From positions 1 through 42,343 of the forward strand of contig CALDSS010000067.1 of NCBI GenBank assembly GCA_937924495.1: 42,343 bases of DNA, written 5' to 3'. Both the position numbers and the translations under genes were made by a program. The notes under the pieces are model-generated. The model ran no database searches. It was not told where the DNA came from and was given only the letters and a program-made list of their open reading frames with translations. Each line of letters starts with the position of its first letter. Positions within the stretch are counted from its first letter, which is position 1. Positions 7,514 to 17,361 of this stretch are shown here, in pieces. This DNA comes from an uncultured Saprospiraceae bacterium (lineage in GTDB: Bacteria > Bacteroidota > Bacteroidia > Chitinophagales > Saprospiraceae).

Positions 7514-9964
7514 ATGAATGATAAAATATTAGTTTCCCTCCTGCTGTTTTTATTTGTCTTTTCGAATGGTTTTAGTCAAACCAAGAGGCAATACCTTAAG
7601 CATGCCAACGAGTCGTTTGCACAGGAAAATTATTACGCTGCCATGAAATATTACGGCGAAGTGCTCGAATTTGACTCTACACAAACTGAAGTTTGGTATA
7701 AATTGGGAGAATCCGCAAGGGCATTCTATGCTTATTCTTTGGCCGAAGAATCATATAATAAAGTTCTATCCCTTCCCGGCGCTACTCAATTTCCACTAAC
7801 AAAAATGAGATTGGCAGAAGTACAGAAAAGCATGGGTAAATATGGTGACGCTATTAAATATTATCAAGAAGTTCTTGCAGATAGTGCCATTACCAATGGG
7901 GATATTAAATTAAAAGCAACGCTTGGTTTGGATCAAGCAGAATGGGCTTTTGGAATTACCTCTAACCCAGATACAAATGTGGTAATTGAAAACTTGGGAG
8001 AAGAAGTGAATTCTCCTTATTCGGAATTTGCTCCAACCAAAGTAGGAGACAAGTTGTACTACACTTCTTTTCGATTTGATAATCCAAATGATAAAAACGA
8101 TCCTCCAAGGCAGTATAATAAAGTGATGCAATCGGAGGATATGGGAATGGCAATGTCTTGGGATGGATTTAATTCTAAAATGAGGCACACCGCACATTCT
8201 GTTTTTAGTAAAAAAGATACTAATCGCATTTATTTTACTTATTGTGACTATGTCAATGAGGCTGATATCAGATGTGAAATTTACTATAGAGATAGAGATA
8301 CTTCTGGTTGGCTAAAACCTGTAAAACTGCCTGACAATATCAATGTTTCAGGTTTTAATAATACCAATCCTGAGGTTGCAGAAGTAAATGGAGAAGAGCA
8401 TTTGTTTTTTTCTTCAGATAAACCTGGAGGAAAAGGAGGAATGGATTTGTATTTCACGAAAGTGAAGAAAAATGGAAAATTTTCTGCTCCAGTAAATATT
8501 AAGGAGTTGAACACAGAGGGAGACGATATTACGCCTTATTTTCACTCAAGTACTAATACTCTTTATTTTAGTAACAACACAAGGCAGGGACTTGGTGGAC
8601 ATGATATCTTCGAAGCTAATTTGAGTAATAGTGGTGAATGGGGTACTCCCAAGCACATGGGCTATCCGCTCAACAGTAGCTATGATGATATTCATTACAA
8701 GCCAAGTAGAGGAGGTACATCGGCATATTTTGCATCTAACAGGCTTGGTTCCATTTTCCTCGAAAGAGAGAAAGAGTCATGTTGTCATGATATTTATTCT
8801 TTAGAGACACAAAGGATGGAGTTGTTGGTCAATGTACTCGAAAAATTTAGTGATCGACCATTGAGCGGAGCAACCGTGACGCTTACAAGATTGAAAAGCG
8901 GAGATTTGGTAGAATCGTTAACCAATAAATCAGGAAATGATTTTGCTTTTACTCCAAAAAGAAGATATGCTTACCTTTTAAAGGCGGATAAGCCTGAATA
9001 TATTTCGGATTTAGACACAGTTTATCTTGATAGAGAACCTTTGATAGATGTTGCTTCTATAACGAGAAATATGCATTTGGAAGTAGCTCAGGTCATGTTA
9101 ACCGTATTGACTTTCGATGATTATTCAAAAGAAGGTTTGGTCGGAACGCAGGTTCAATTGTTTGAATTAATTGGCGGTGAAAGGAGATTGGTGGAGAGCA
9201 AAAATAATCCAGACGGAAATGACTTCGAATTTGCCATGAAGCCTGGTAAAACATATATAATAAGAGGTTCGAAGAGTGGATATGAGCATGATTTAGATAC
9301 AATTCAAGTTCCACAAATTTTGGATGTAAGTAGTTTTGAAAGAGAGCTTTATCTCGCGCCATTGATTTTTGCAAAGTACCTCCCAATCTCACTTTATTTC
9401 GATAATGATTATCCAGATCCTAAAACTCGTTCCATAGTTACCAATAAATCTTATTTAGAAACTTGGGATAATTATATTGTAAAAGAAGGTGAATTTATTG
9501 ATGGCTTCGGAGAGGGAATGCAAGGACAGATGAAACAATTGGCGGGCCAACGGCTCTCCGGTTTTTTTGAAAAAGAAGTAAAAAAAGGTGGACGTGATTT
9601 GAAAACATTCACAGACCTACTTTATGAATTTTTAAAACAGGGAAATAATCTTGAGATAGTATTGAGAGGATATACAAGCCCTAGAGCAGAGTCAGACTAT
9701 AACGATATGCTTTCCAAAAGAAGAATTGTTTCTGTAAAAAATCACTTCCAAAGATATAATGGAGGAATTTTGGGTGAATTCATCCGTTCAGGAAAACTGG
9801 TCATTTTAGAAAGACCTTACGGTGAAACGCAGTCAAAATCTGATGTTAGTGATAAATTAGAAGATGTTAGAAATTCCATTTTCGGGGTTCCAGCATCGCT
9901 TGAGCGAAGAGTGGAAATAATTGACGTAAAACAAGCAGAAGATTTCCAGAGAGGAACCAGATAA
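7514..9964 (+). CDS. PorE-like OmpA family protein (TPR, PD40 propeller, two regulatory-like domains, OmpA C-terminus)
   Basis: An 816-residue envelope protein. A signal peptide ends at GFSQ with no lipobox Cys. TPR-like helices fill about residues 22-140 (YAAMKYYGEVLEFD, YGDAIKYYQEVLAD). A PD40/WD40-like propeller spans about 165-430, with blades such as ELFFSSDKPGGKGGMDLY-type and NTLYFSNNTRQGLGGHDI. Two carboxypeptidase-regulatory-like beta-sandwiches follow (about 434-520 and 524-615). An OmpA C-terminal domain occupies about 620-810, with LRGYTSPRAESDYN and LSKRRI holding the peptidoglycan-binding Asp and Arg. This is the order known from PorE, which tethers T9SS components to peptidoglycan. 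The gene lies between the PorP-type barrel and the giant adhesin, so a module-specific anchor is the likely role. It is 41 bases upstream of the adhesin start and probably cotranscribed with it. The paralogue-level assignment is inference. Confidence 0.88.
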   Translation: MNDKILVSLLLFLFVFSNGFSQTKRQYLKHANESFAQENYYAAMKYYGEVLEFDSTQTEVWYKLGESARAFYAYSLAEESYNKVLSLPGATQFPLTKMRLAEVQKSMGKYGDAIKYYQEVLADSAITNGDIKLKATLGLDQAEWAFGITSNPDTNVVIENLGEEVNSPYSEFAPTKVGDKLYYTSFRFDNPNDKNDPPRQYNKVMQSEDMGMAMSWDGFNSKMRHTAHSVFSKKDTNRIYFTYCDYVNEADIRCEIYYRDRDTSGWLKPVKLPDNINVSGFNNTNPEVAEVNGEEHLFFSSDKPGGKGGMDLYFTKVKKNGKFSAPVNIKELNTEGDDITPYFHSSTNTLYFSNNTRQGLGGHDIFEANLSNSGEWGTPKHMGYPLNSSYDDIHYKPSRGGTSAYFASNRLGSIFLEREKESCCHDIYSLETQRMELLVNVLEKFSDRPLSGATVTLTRLKSGDLVESLTNKSGNDFAFTPKRRYAYLLKADKPEYISDLDTVYLDREPLIDVASITRNMHLEVAQVMLTVLTFDDYSKEGLVGTQVQLFELIGGERRLVESKNNPDGNDFEFAMKPGKTYIIRGSKSGYEHDLDTIQVPQILDVSSFERELYLAPLIFAKYLPISLYFDNDYPDPKTRSIVTNKSYLETWDNYIVKEGEFIDGFGEGMQGQMKQLAGQRLSGFFEKEVKKGGRDLKTFTDLLYEFLKQGNNLEIVLRGYTSPRAESDYNDMLSKRRIVSVKNHFQRYNGGILGEFIRSGKLVILERPYGETQSKSDVSDKLEDVRNSIFGVPASLERRVEIIDVKQAEDFQRGTR

Positions 9965-10005
9965 TTTTTTTCAAAAACCGACTCCCAATCTTAAAGTATT
10001 TGAAA

Positions 10006-13000
10006 ATGAGGTTTGAATTCAACCATTTAATAAAAAACCTAATCTTAGTGCTTCTTTTGGCTTTGCCAGGAATTACTAAAGCATCTCACATCATTGGTGG
10101 TGAGATTCAATATAGGTGCCTTGGAGGAAATGATTACGAAATAACGGTCAACGTTTATCGAGATTGCTTTTTTGGTGATTCTGATGCGCCGTTCGATAAT
10201 CCAGCTTCTATTGGAATTTTTGATTTTAATGCGGATACCCTTGTTGGTGACTTGCGAGTTCCATTTTTAAGTGATGATACGCTTGACTCTTTTTTGGCCG
10301 ATCCTTGTTTTATCGTCCCGGCAACGGTATGTGTCCACACGACCACTTATCGGGGTACGATCAACCTACCCTATAGGCCAGGTGGTTATACCTTGGTATA
10401 TCAACGCTGTTGTAGAAATCAAACCATTAATAACATCTTCTTGCCAGATCAGACAGGTGCTACTTATAGTATCGTTTTATCAGAAGAAGCTTTGACAGAG
10501 TGTAATTCGAGTCCTGAATTTAAAGAATGGCCACCCATATTTATCTGTGCAGGAACGGAGATTAATTATGATCACAGTGCTTTTGATTTAGAAGGAGATT
10601 CATTGGTTTATAGTTTATGTACACCAAATACTGGCGCTACAAAGGGGTTTCCAAAACCTCAGCCACCATTACCGCCTCCTTACGATACAGTAGAGTGGTT
10701 GCCCGGGTTTAATTTAGGTAATATTCTAGGTTCAGGACGACCTTTGGCTATTGATTCTGAAACAGGTTTACTAACAGGACGACCAGAAATTCAAGGGCAA
10801 TTTGTTGTGGGTATTTGTATTGAAGAATATCGAGATGGAGAATTATTTTCCAGAACGATTAGAGATTTTCAATATAATGTAGGGCAATGTGGGATGATAA
10901 CCTCTACATTTCAGTCACCTGATGCATTGTGTGATACGTTGGGGGTTACATTAGAAAATGATAGTGATAATGCAGACGATTTCTTATGGTTTTTTGATTG
11001 GCCAAATACCAATTTTACTTCAACGGAAGAAGTCCCGAACTTCACTTATCCAGATACAGGGAGTTATCAAATTGCGTTGATTGCACAGCCAGGAAGTAGT
11101 TGTGCAGACACCTCTTTTGCAGATCTATTCATTCAATACAATTCATTAGAAGTTGATTTTGATGCTACGATATTGAATTGTGTTGATAGCGCGCAGATTA
11201 TTTTAAATGATTTATCAGTAGATGCCGTATCGCCTCCTGTCTCTTGGGATTGGACTTTTACACTATCGAACGGAGCGGAAATTAAATCTACTGATCCCAA
11301 TCCAGTAGTGAATGTGCCCTCTAATGACACAGTGGAAATAAACTTACAAGTCGTTTCTCAAAATGGATGTATTTCAGAGGCGACCAAAATAAGTCCGACG
11401 GATATATTAGATCCGAGTAGTGATATTCCAGATGAAATAAGAATTTGTCAAGGAGAAAGTGCGGCGTTAAACCCAAATGGGGATTCGCGATTCAAACATG
11501 TTTGGACACCTGCTAATACTTTGAATAACGATACACTTTTCAATCCAATAGCAACTCCAAACACAACAACGACATATCAGGTAGCTATTTTTGCCGATGA
11601 TCAATTTTGTACCATTGCCAAAGATGTAGAAGTCATTGTTCAACCTAATCCAAGTTTGGATTTTGATTACGAATTGGGTTGTGATAATAGAACGGTCACT
11701 TTTACTAATACGAGTACCGGTGCTACTGATTTTGAATGGAATTTTGGAGATGCAGCCAATACCACTTCTACAGACTTTAATCCTGAGTTTGTTTATACGC
11801 CAGGCACCTACGAAGTAGCACTATATTTAGCCAATTCTAACACTTGTCGCGATACAATAGTCAGAACAGTAGAAGTAACCGACAGAGGCTTAGATGCAGA
11901 CTTCACTGTTGAATATGAAAATTGCTCACCAGGTAATTTGGTAGTGAATTTTAATCAAAATGTAAATAGCAATGGTCATAATATCATTGAATACAATTGG
12001 AATTTTGGAGGTTCTTTGGGAGCTGTAACTGGCTCCGACCAACAAATTACATTTACTACAAGCCAAAATATAGATGTTGAGTTGGAGATTGTAACTGCGC
12101 AGGGATGTAGAAGCTTAATTTCTAAAAACCTTGATATCAATTTGGTAGAAATTTTCCCTGATGGAAACTTTCAATTATGTGCGGCAGATAGTTTAGAGTT
12201 GAATCCAAATTTCAACCCAGACTATACGTATGAATGGTCACCCACAACTGGCTTGAGTGATCCAAACTCGCCAAATCCTAAAGTGAGTGTCAATAGCCCT
12301 CAAAACTATACAGTACAAATTTCCGCTTTTGGGGTAGATACTTGTGAAGTGTTACATAACGTGGAAATTTTTGTACCACCAGTAATAAATTTATCAGTAA
12401 GTGATGATGATATCACCTGTGACTCATTTGCAACGATATTCGCTAATACTACAGCTAATGCTACCATCGAATGGTTTGATGGTAGTGGTAGTTCTGTTGG
12501 AACTGGAGACAATATCACCGTTCCTGTTTCTGGCCGTACTAATTATATGGTGGTGGCAGAAGATGGTTTTGGCTGTAGCCAAACTGATTTTGTAGCCATT
12601 GCAGGAGGACCAGTAGAGGTTGATATGCCAGCAGACCAACAACTTTGTATTGGCGAACCATTTTCAACAGGAATCACAAATTTGGATCTCAATGATAATC
12701 TCCAATATGCTTGGTCTCCAAGTGGTAGGATTGTCTCGGGTGCTAACACCTCTGATCCAGTTATTGACACCTCACCAGGAAATTTCGATTTGTTTGTAAA
12801 TATCGTTTCTCAGTTTGGATGTACTTACGAGGACACCATTAATATGGTCTTCGTTGATCCTGCTCCAATGGATTTCGACTTTGAATTTCAATGTGATGGT
12901 TTGACTGTTGAATTTGAAAACCTTACCCCTAACGGATTTGATTATCGATGGAACTTTGGTGATTTGAATGTCTCATCAGACACATCAAGTACAACAAGTC

Positions 13001-15354
13001 CAAGTTACACTTATCCAGCGGTTGATGATTATTGGGTATTGCTTTCTATCCCTTATGATGTCTCTTGCCGTGATTCTGTTTTGAAAAGAATCGAATTGGG
13101 AGATATTGTGTTGCAAGCAGATTACGAAGTTGACTATATAGATTGTTCGGAAGATAGTGTAACGGTTCAGTTTACCAACACATCCTTTAGTCTTCAAAAC
13201 AATGTAACCAATCTAATGTGGGATTTTGGAAGTTTAGGAACCTTTCCAGGAACGCAAAATCCGACATTCACTTTCTCATCTGATGCCTCAGTTGACGTTT
13301 CTCTTTTGATAGAAAATGCGGCGGATTGTTCCGATGAAAAAAGCGAAACGATCGATTTAGATTTATTTGATTTAACAGGTTTCCCTGACCAACCTTGGGT
13401 GCAATGTGAAAACCAAACAATTTTCCTAAATCCAAATGGAAACCCAGATTATATTTATGAATGGTCTCCAGCTAACTTGGTAGATGACCCAACTGCTGTA
13501 AATCCAGAATTTGTTGGAACAGCAGATGCAACAATCTTTGTTCGGATTTTAAACTTGGGTGTAGATACCTGTGAGGTGACTCGACAAGTAGAGGTGCAAG
13601 TGCCGCAACCTATTCGCATCAGCAATGCTGACGATACACAAACTTGTGGATTTCCAATTTTGCTAACACCCTCCTTTAATGTTCCTTTTAATTTTGAATG
13701 GACAACTGGGGGCGGAGCTTCTTTAGGCAATGACCCCGTTATTTTGGTAAATCCTACAGATTCTGAAATTTATATTGTTGAAGGAACAGATAATTTTGGT
13801 TGTGGATTTAGAGATAGTATTGAGGTAACCAATCGGCAAGTAGATATATCTGGAAATGGTCCAGGTGGTGTTTGCCAAAATGCAGACGCAAGCCTTTCAA
13901 TCGATAATTTAGATTCAGGTGATAATTTGACTAACATAGAATGGATGCCTGCTGATAGAATCGTAAATGGTCAAGGAACCCAAAATGTAGAGGTAAATAC
14001 TTCAGATGCGGGGACTAATATTTTCAGGGTAATAACTGAAAATCAATTTGGCTGTCTCGATACGACAAGTTTTGTAATGGGCATTGGCGCATTCGATCCA
14101 GGCCAAAATAATTCGATTGAAATTTGTGCAGATGTAGAAACCAATATCTATCCTGATTTCAACCCTGCTCAGCAATACCAATGGATTCCGGCTACTGGTT
14201 TAGATGATCCAAATAATCCAAACCCAAGAGCTACGCTAACAAATGACATTACCTATCAGGCAGTTGTCACTGAAATGGTAGATACTTTAACTTGTATTGA
14301 TACCATTCAAGTTGATGTTGCCGTTCGTGCACCAGTACAGCTTCAAGTGACACCAAGTGATACATTATGTGAGCAGCAAGTTGTTACGGTAGAAGTGATC
14401 ACGCCTATCACAGGGCTTGATTATGAATGGTCTTTGACGCCTGATTTTACAGATATTATTGATAATCAAAGACAAATTTTTATCAATAGTACAGGAGTGA
14501 ATACATTTTATGTAAGAGCTTTTTCTCAGGATTCTTTAGAATGTCAGTATGGGGGATCGGTGATGTTAGCTATGGTTCCGATTGATTTGGAGTTTGATGC
14601 AGATACTACTCTTTGTCTTGGAATACCAGAGGAAATTACTATTGAAAATCAATCGTCTATTCAAGATTTAACTTTCGATTGGTCTCCTACAAGTGGAATA
14701 ATCTCTGGTGCTAATACAAACAGTCCAACAGTTGATGTTTCAGCTTTAACCACATTTACAGTTGATGTTGAAAATCAATTTGGTTGTCAAGAAACTTATG
14801 ATGTGAACGTCAGTGTTTCAAATTTGGATGATTTAAACGTGGTTGGAGAGGTAGCCGCAACACCTGATTCTATATTGATGGGGCAGACTTCGCAGCTCGA
14901 AGCACCTGCTGGCTATTCCTATTCTTGGTCTCCTGCTGGTTCTTTAGATGATGACATGTTGAATGATCCCATTGCAATGCCAGAGGAAACAGAAGAATAC
15001 ACCGTTACAATAGAAGATGAGTTTGGCTGTATCACAACTCGAACAGTTACTGTAGTTGTATTTGATCCACTTTGTGTAGAACCGTATATTTTCTTACCGA
15101 ATGCATTCTCTCCAAATGGCGATAGAAATAATGATATATTAAAATTAGAAGGTCAATTCGTAGAAGAAATGCAATTGATAATTTTTGACCGATGGGGACA
15201 GAAAGTTTTCGAATCAAGAGACCAATCTTTTGGTTGGGATGGAACCTTCAAAGGAGAAGAGTTGAGCCCAGACACTTATGGCTTTTACCTTACGGTGAAA
15301 TGTATTGATGGGGAAGAATTCTTCAAAAAAGGAAATATTTCACTACTTCGCTAA
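10006..15354 (+). CDS. Giant PKD/Ig-repeat adhesin with T9SS type B (CHU_C, gliding-motility-associated) sorting domain
   Basis: A 1782-residue surface protein. The ATG at 10006 is preferred to a TTG six bases upstream. After the signal peptide comes a Bacteroidota adhesin head (ASHIIGGEIQYRCLGGNDYE..., about residues 26-300, with several Cys pairs and YQRCCRN). The middle is a string of PKD/Ig-like beta-sandwiches with WNFGD and YEWSP signatures. It contains two copies of a 404-residue superunit (from 11656 and 12868) and a third, shortened copy from about 14080. The final 85 residues (IFLPNAFSPNGDRNNDILK ... IIFDRWGQKVFES ... FFKKGNISLLR) are the type B sorting domain TIGR04131, also found on SprB. 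Type B proteins usually need a PorP/SprF partner, which is encoded two genes upstream. A role in adhesion or gliding is inferred; no enzymatic domain was seen. A strong terminator follows. Confidence 0.92.
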   Translation: MRFEFNHLIKNLILVLLLALPGITKASHIIGGEIQYRCLGGNDYEITVNVYRDCFFGDSDAPFDNPASIGIFDFNADTLVGDLRVPFLSDDTLDSFLADPCFIVPATVCVHTTTYRGTINLPYRPGGYTLVYQRCCRNQTINNIFLPDQTGATYSIVLSEEALTECNSSPEFKEWPPIFICAGTEINYDHSAFDLEGDSLVYSLCTPNTGATKGFPKPQPPLPPPYDTVEWLPGFNLGNILGSGRPLAIDSETGLLTGRPEIQGQFVVGICIEEYRDGELFSRTIRDFQYNVGQCGMITSTFQSPDALCDTLGVTLENDSDNADDFLWFFDWPNTNFTSTEEVPNFTYPDTGSYQIALIAQPGSSCADTSFADLFIQYNSLEVDFDATILNCVDSAQIILNDLSVDAVSPPVSWDWTFTLSNGAEIKSTDPNPVVNVPSNDTVEINLQVVSQNGCISEATKISPTDILDPSSDIPDEIRICQGESAALNPNGDSRFKHVWTPANTLNNDTLFNPIATPNTTTTYQVAIFADDQFCTIAKDVEVIVQPNPSLDFDYELGCDNRTVTFTNTSTGATDFEWNFGDAANTTSTDFNPEFVYTPGTYEVALYLANSNTCRDTIVRTVEVTDRGLDADFTVEYENCSPGNLVVNFNQNVNSNGHNIIEYNWNFGGSLGAVTGSDQQITFTTSQNIDVELEIVTAQGCRSLISKNLDINLVEIFPDGNFQLCAADSLELNPNFNPDYTYEWSPTTGLSDPNSPNPKVSVNSPQNYTVQISAFGVDTCEVLHNVEIFVPPVINLSVSDDDITCDSFATIFANTTANATIEWFDGSGSSVGTGDNITVPVSGRTNYMVVAEDGFGCSQTDFVAIAGGPVEVDMPADQQLCIGEPFSTGITNLDLNDNLQYAWSPSGRIVSGANTSDPVIDTSPGNFDLFVNIVSQFGCTYEDTINMVFVDPAPMDFDFEFQCDGLTVEFENLTPNGFDYRWNFGDLNVSSDTSSTTSPSYTYPAVDDYWVLLSIPYDVSCRDSVLKRIELGDIVLQADYEVDYIDCSEDSVTVQFTNTSFSLQNNVTNLMWDFGSLGTFPGTQNPTFTFSSDASVDVSLLIENAADCSDEKSETIDLDLFDLTGFPDQPWVQCENQTIFLNPNGNPDYIYEWSPANLVDDPTAVNPEFVGTADATIFVRILNLGVDTCEVTRQVEVQVPQPIRISNADDTQTCGFPILLTPSFNVPFNFEWTTGGGASLGNDPVILVNPTDSEIYIVEGTDNFGCGFRDSIEVTNRQVDISGNGPGGVCQNADASLSIDNLDSGDNLTNIEWMPADRIVNGQGTQNVEVNTSDAGTNIFRVITENQFGCLDTTSFVMGIGAFDPGQNNSIEICADVETNIYPDFNPAQQYQWIPATGLDDPNNPNPRATLTNDITYQAVVTEMVDTLTCIDTIQVDVAVRAPVQLQVTPSDTLCEQQVVTVEVITPITGLDYEWSLTPDFTDIIDNQRQIFINSTGVNTFYVRAFSQDSLECQYGGSVMLAMVPIDLEFDADTTLCLGIPEEITIENQSSIQDLTFDWSPTSGIISGANTNSPTVDVSALTTFTVDVENQFGCQETYDVNVSVSNLDDLNVVGEVAATPDSILMGQTSQLEAPAGYSYSWSPAGSLDDDMLNDPIAMPEETEEYTVTIEDEFGCITTRTVTVVVFDPLCVEPYIFLPNAFSPNGDRNNDILKLEGQFVEEMQLIIFDRWGQKVFESRDQSFGWDGTFKGEELSPDTYGFYLTVKCIDGEEFFKKGNISLLR

Positions 15355-15377
15355 AGTATTTTACAGAAAAAATATTC

Positions 15378-15418
15378 AAAAAGGCCTGAGTTTTAAAAAG
15401 CTCAGGCCTTTTTATTTT
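15378..15418 (+). terminator. Intrinsic terminator after the giant adhesin
   Basis: A 13-bp stem (aaaaaggcctgag with ctcaggccttttt) is followed by a T-rich tail. It closes the PorP/PorE-like/adhesin block and separates it from the ATP synthase operon. Confidence 0.85.
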
Positions 15419-15609
15419 TAGTGGAAACGAATCAAAATTTCAGAAAAGTAGAATTATTTAAAACTATTATTGCTCGATGGCGCTCCTTCCAAAATAGTCT
15501 AAAGGAATATAAAGCGATAAACTTGCCACCATAAATCCAGTGAAATCAACCTCTAAATAAAGGGTTCTAAAAATCGGAAAATTAGTTTTTATTAACTATA
15601 GATTATAAC

Positions 15610-15617
15610 TACTTTTG
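15610..15617 (+). promoter_or_regulatory. Probable -7 element of the ATP synthase operon
   Basis: TACTTTTG matches the Bacteroidota TAnnTTTG box 47 bases before atpB. The expected -33 TTG is not clear; the region reads ttagttttt. The 245-bp gap before it, after the terminator, holds no gene. Confidence 0.5.
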
Positions 15618-15664
15618 CACCGCTTTTTAAAAAGTACCATCACAAAAGAAAATTTGGTAATCAA

Positions 15665-17029
15665 ATGCGGAAATTTATACTAAGTCTTTCTTGTATTTTT
15701 TGCCTTTCCATTTTTGCTATTGCGCAACATGACGGTCATGATCATTCTCACGACGGTCACAATCACAATCATGATACCCATGACCACCAAGGGCATGCAC
15801 ATGATCAGGAAACGCATACAGGACATTCTCACGAAGGCCACGATCATAGTTCCCATAATCACGCAGGCCACGATGGGCATGGAGATCATGGAGGATGCGG
15901 ACATCATGAAAAGCACGAGTTTAATCCAGGAGAAGCGGCTTTCCACCACATCTCTGACCAAAACATTTATAGTATTGGACCATTTTCTTTTCCACTTCCT
16001 TGCATGCTATATGTGCCAGAGAAAGGTTGGGAAATATTTTCTTCAGGAAAATTTCATGCAGATGCGCACGGAAACGGGGAGTATGCATATAATCAATTCA
16101 TTCTTTGTGAAGGTTCAGTAAGAAGAGTACAAGATGCTTCATTCCCAAGTGGACATGTAGAGTTAGGGCATCATAAGGTTTACCCTAAAAAATTAAAAGA
16201 AGCAAAAGGAAAAGATAAAGAATACGCTTTTGTTTGTTACAATGGAAAAGAATGGAAAGCAGATAGCAAAAGCACAGCGGATGGAGGAATGTTCGGCGGA
16301 GGAATCACGTCATTCTATGATTTTTCAATTACGAAAAATGTATTGACAATGATTATTGTTTTTTTCTTTTTAGCTTGGCTATTCACAAGAATTGCCAAAT
16401 CTTATAAAGAGAGAAGAGGCAAGGCACCATCAGGTTTGACTAATTTCATTGAACCAATATTTATTTTTATTCAAGATGAGGTTGCAAAACCATTCTTAGG
16501 GCATAAATGGCAGAAATATTTGCCATTCCTAATGTCAATCTTCTTTTTTATTCTTGGATTAAATCTCTTCGGACAAGTTCCGTTTTTCGGTGGTTCGAAT
16601 GTAACAGGTAACTTATCATTTACCGCAGTCATTGCAATCATTGCATTTTTTGTAACCACTTTCAGTGGAAACAAACATTATTGGGAACATACTTTATGGA
16701 TGCCAGGTGTACCAGCGCTATTAAAGATATTGGTAATAACGCCTGTTGAAATCATGGGTATGTTTATTAAGCCATTGACATTGATGCTTCGTTTGTTTGC
16801 GAACATCACAGCGGGCCACATGGTAATTGCAATTTTTGTAGGATTGATTTTCGTATTCGGACAATCTGGTGCAAACCCAGGTGCTGCTTACGGAACAGCG
16901 GTAGGTTCTACAATTTTAACAATGTTTATGATGGCTATTGAGTTATTGGTAGCATTCATTCAAGCATTTGTGTTTACGATATTGACGGCTTCGTATATTG
17001 GAGCAGCAGTAGAGGAGGCACACCATTAA
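15665..17029 (+). CDS. atpB: ATP synthase F0 subunit a with His-rich N-terminal extension
   Basis: Membrane subunit a of the F-type ATP synthase, which forms the proton half-channels against the c-ring. It has 454 residues, against about 270 in E. coli. The extra length is N-terminal: a signal peptide (residues 1-20, ending AIAQ), a low-complexity tract at 21-86 with 24 His among 66 residues mixed with Asp and Gly, and a soluble region up to about 210. The conserved membrane core follows, including LMLRLFANITAGH with the essential Arg at 376, and a final helix pair rich in small residues. Signal peptides and soluble N-terminal parts are usual on subunit a in Bacteroidota; the His tract is the unusual part and could bind metal. 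This is the first gene of atpB-E-F-H-A-G. Confidence 0.96.
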   Translation: MRKFILSLSCIFCLSIFAIAQHDGHDHSHDGHNHNHDTHDHQGHAHDQETHTGHSHEGHDHSSHNHAGHDGHGDHGGCGHHEKHEFNPGEAAFHHISDQNIYSIGPFSFPLPCMLYVPEKGWEIFSSGKFHADAHGNGEYAYNQFILCEGSVRRVQDASFPSGHVELGHHKVYPKKLKEAKGKDKEYAFVCYNGKEWKADSKSTADGGMFGGGITSFYDFSITKNVLTMIIVFFFLAWLFTRIAKSYKERRGKAPSGLTNFIEPIFIFIQDEVAKPFLGHKWQKYLPFLMSIFFFILGLNLFGQVPFFGGSNVTGNLSFTAVIAIIAFFVTTFSGNKHYWEHTLWMPGVPALLKILVITPVEIMGMFIKPLTLMLRLFANITAGHMVIAIFVGLIFVFGQSGANPGAAYGTAVGSTILTMFMMAIELLVAFIQAFVFTILTASYIGAAVEEAHH

Positions 17030-17034
17030 TTTGA

Positions 17035-17268
<234 letters not shown>

Positions 17269-17287
17269 TTTCGATAGAAAATGTAAA

Positions 17288-17329
17288 AAAGGTTGACTAC
17301 GAAAACGGTTGGTTTTTGGGTCAACCTTT
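17288..17329 (+). other. Long intercistronic stem-loop between atpE and atpF
   Basis: The outer stem aaaggttgac (17288-17297) pairs with gtcaaccttt (17320-17329). Inside it, cgaaaac pairs with gtttttg around a ggttg loop. No T tract follows, so RNA processing or stability is more likely than termination. Confidence 0.65.
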
Positions 17330-17361
17330 ACAAAAATAAAAACTGATAAAATCTTATTTAG

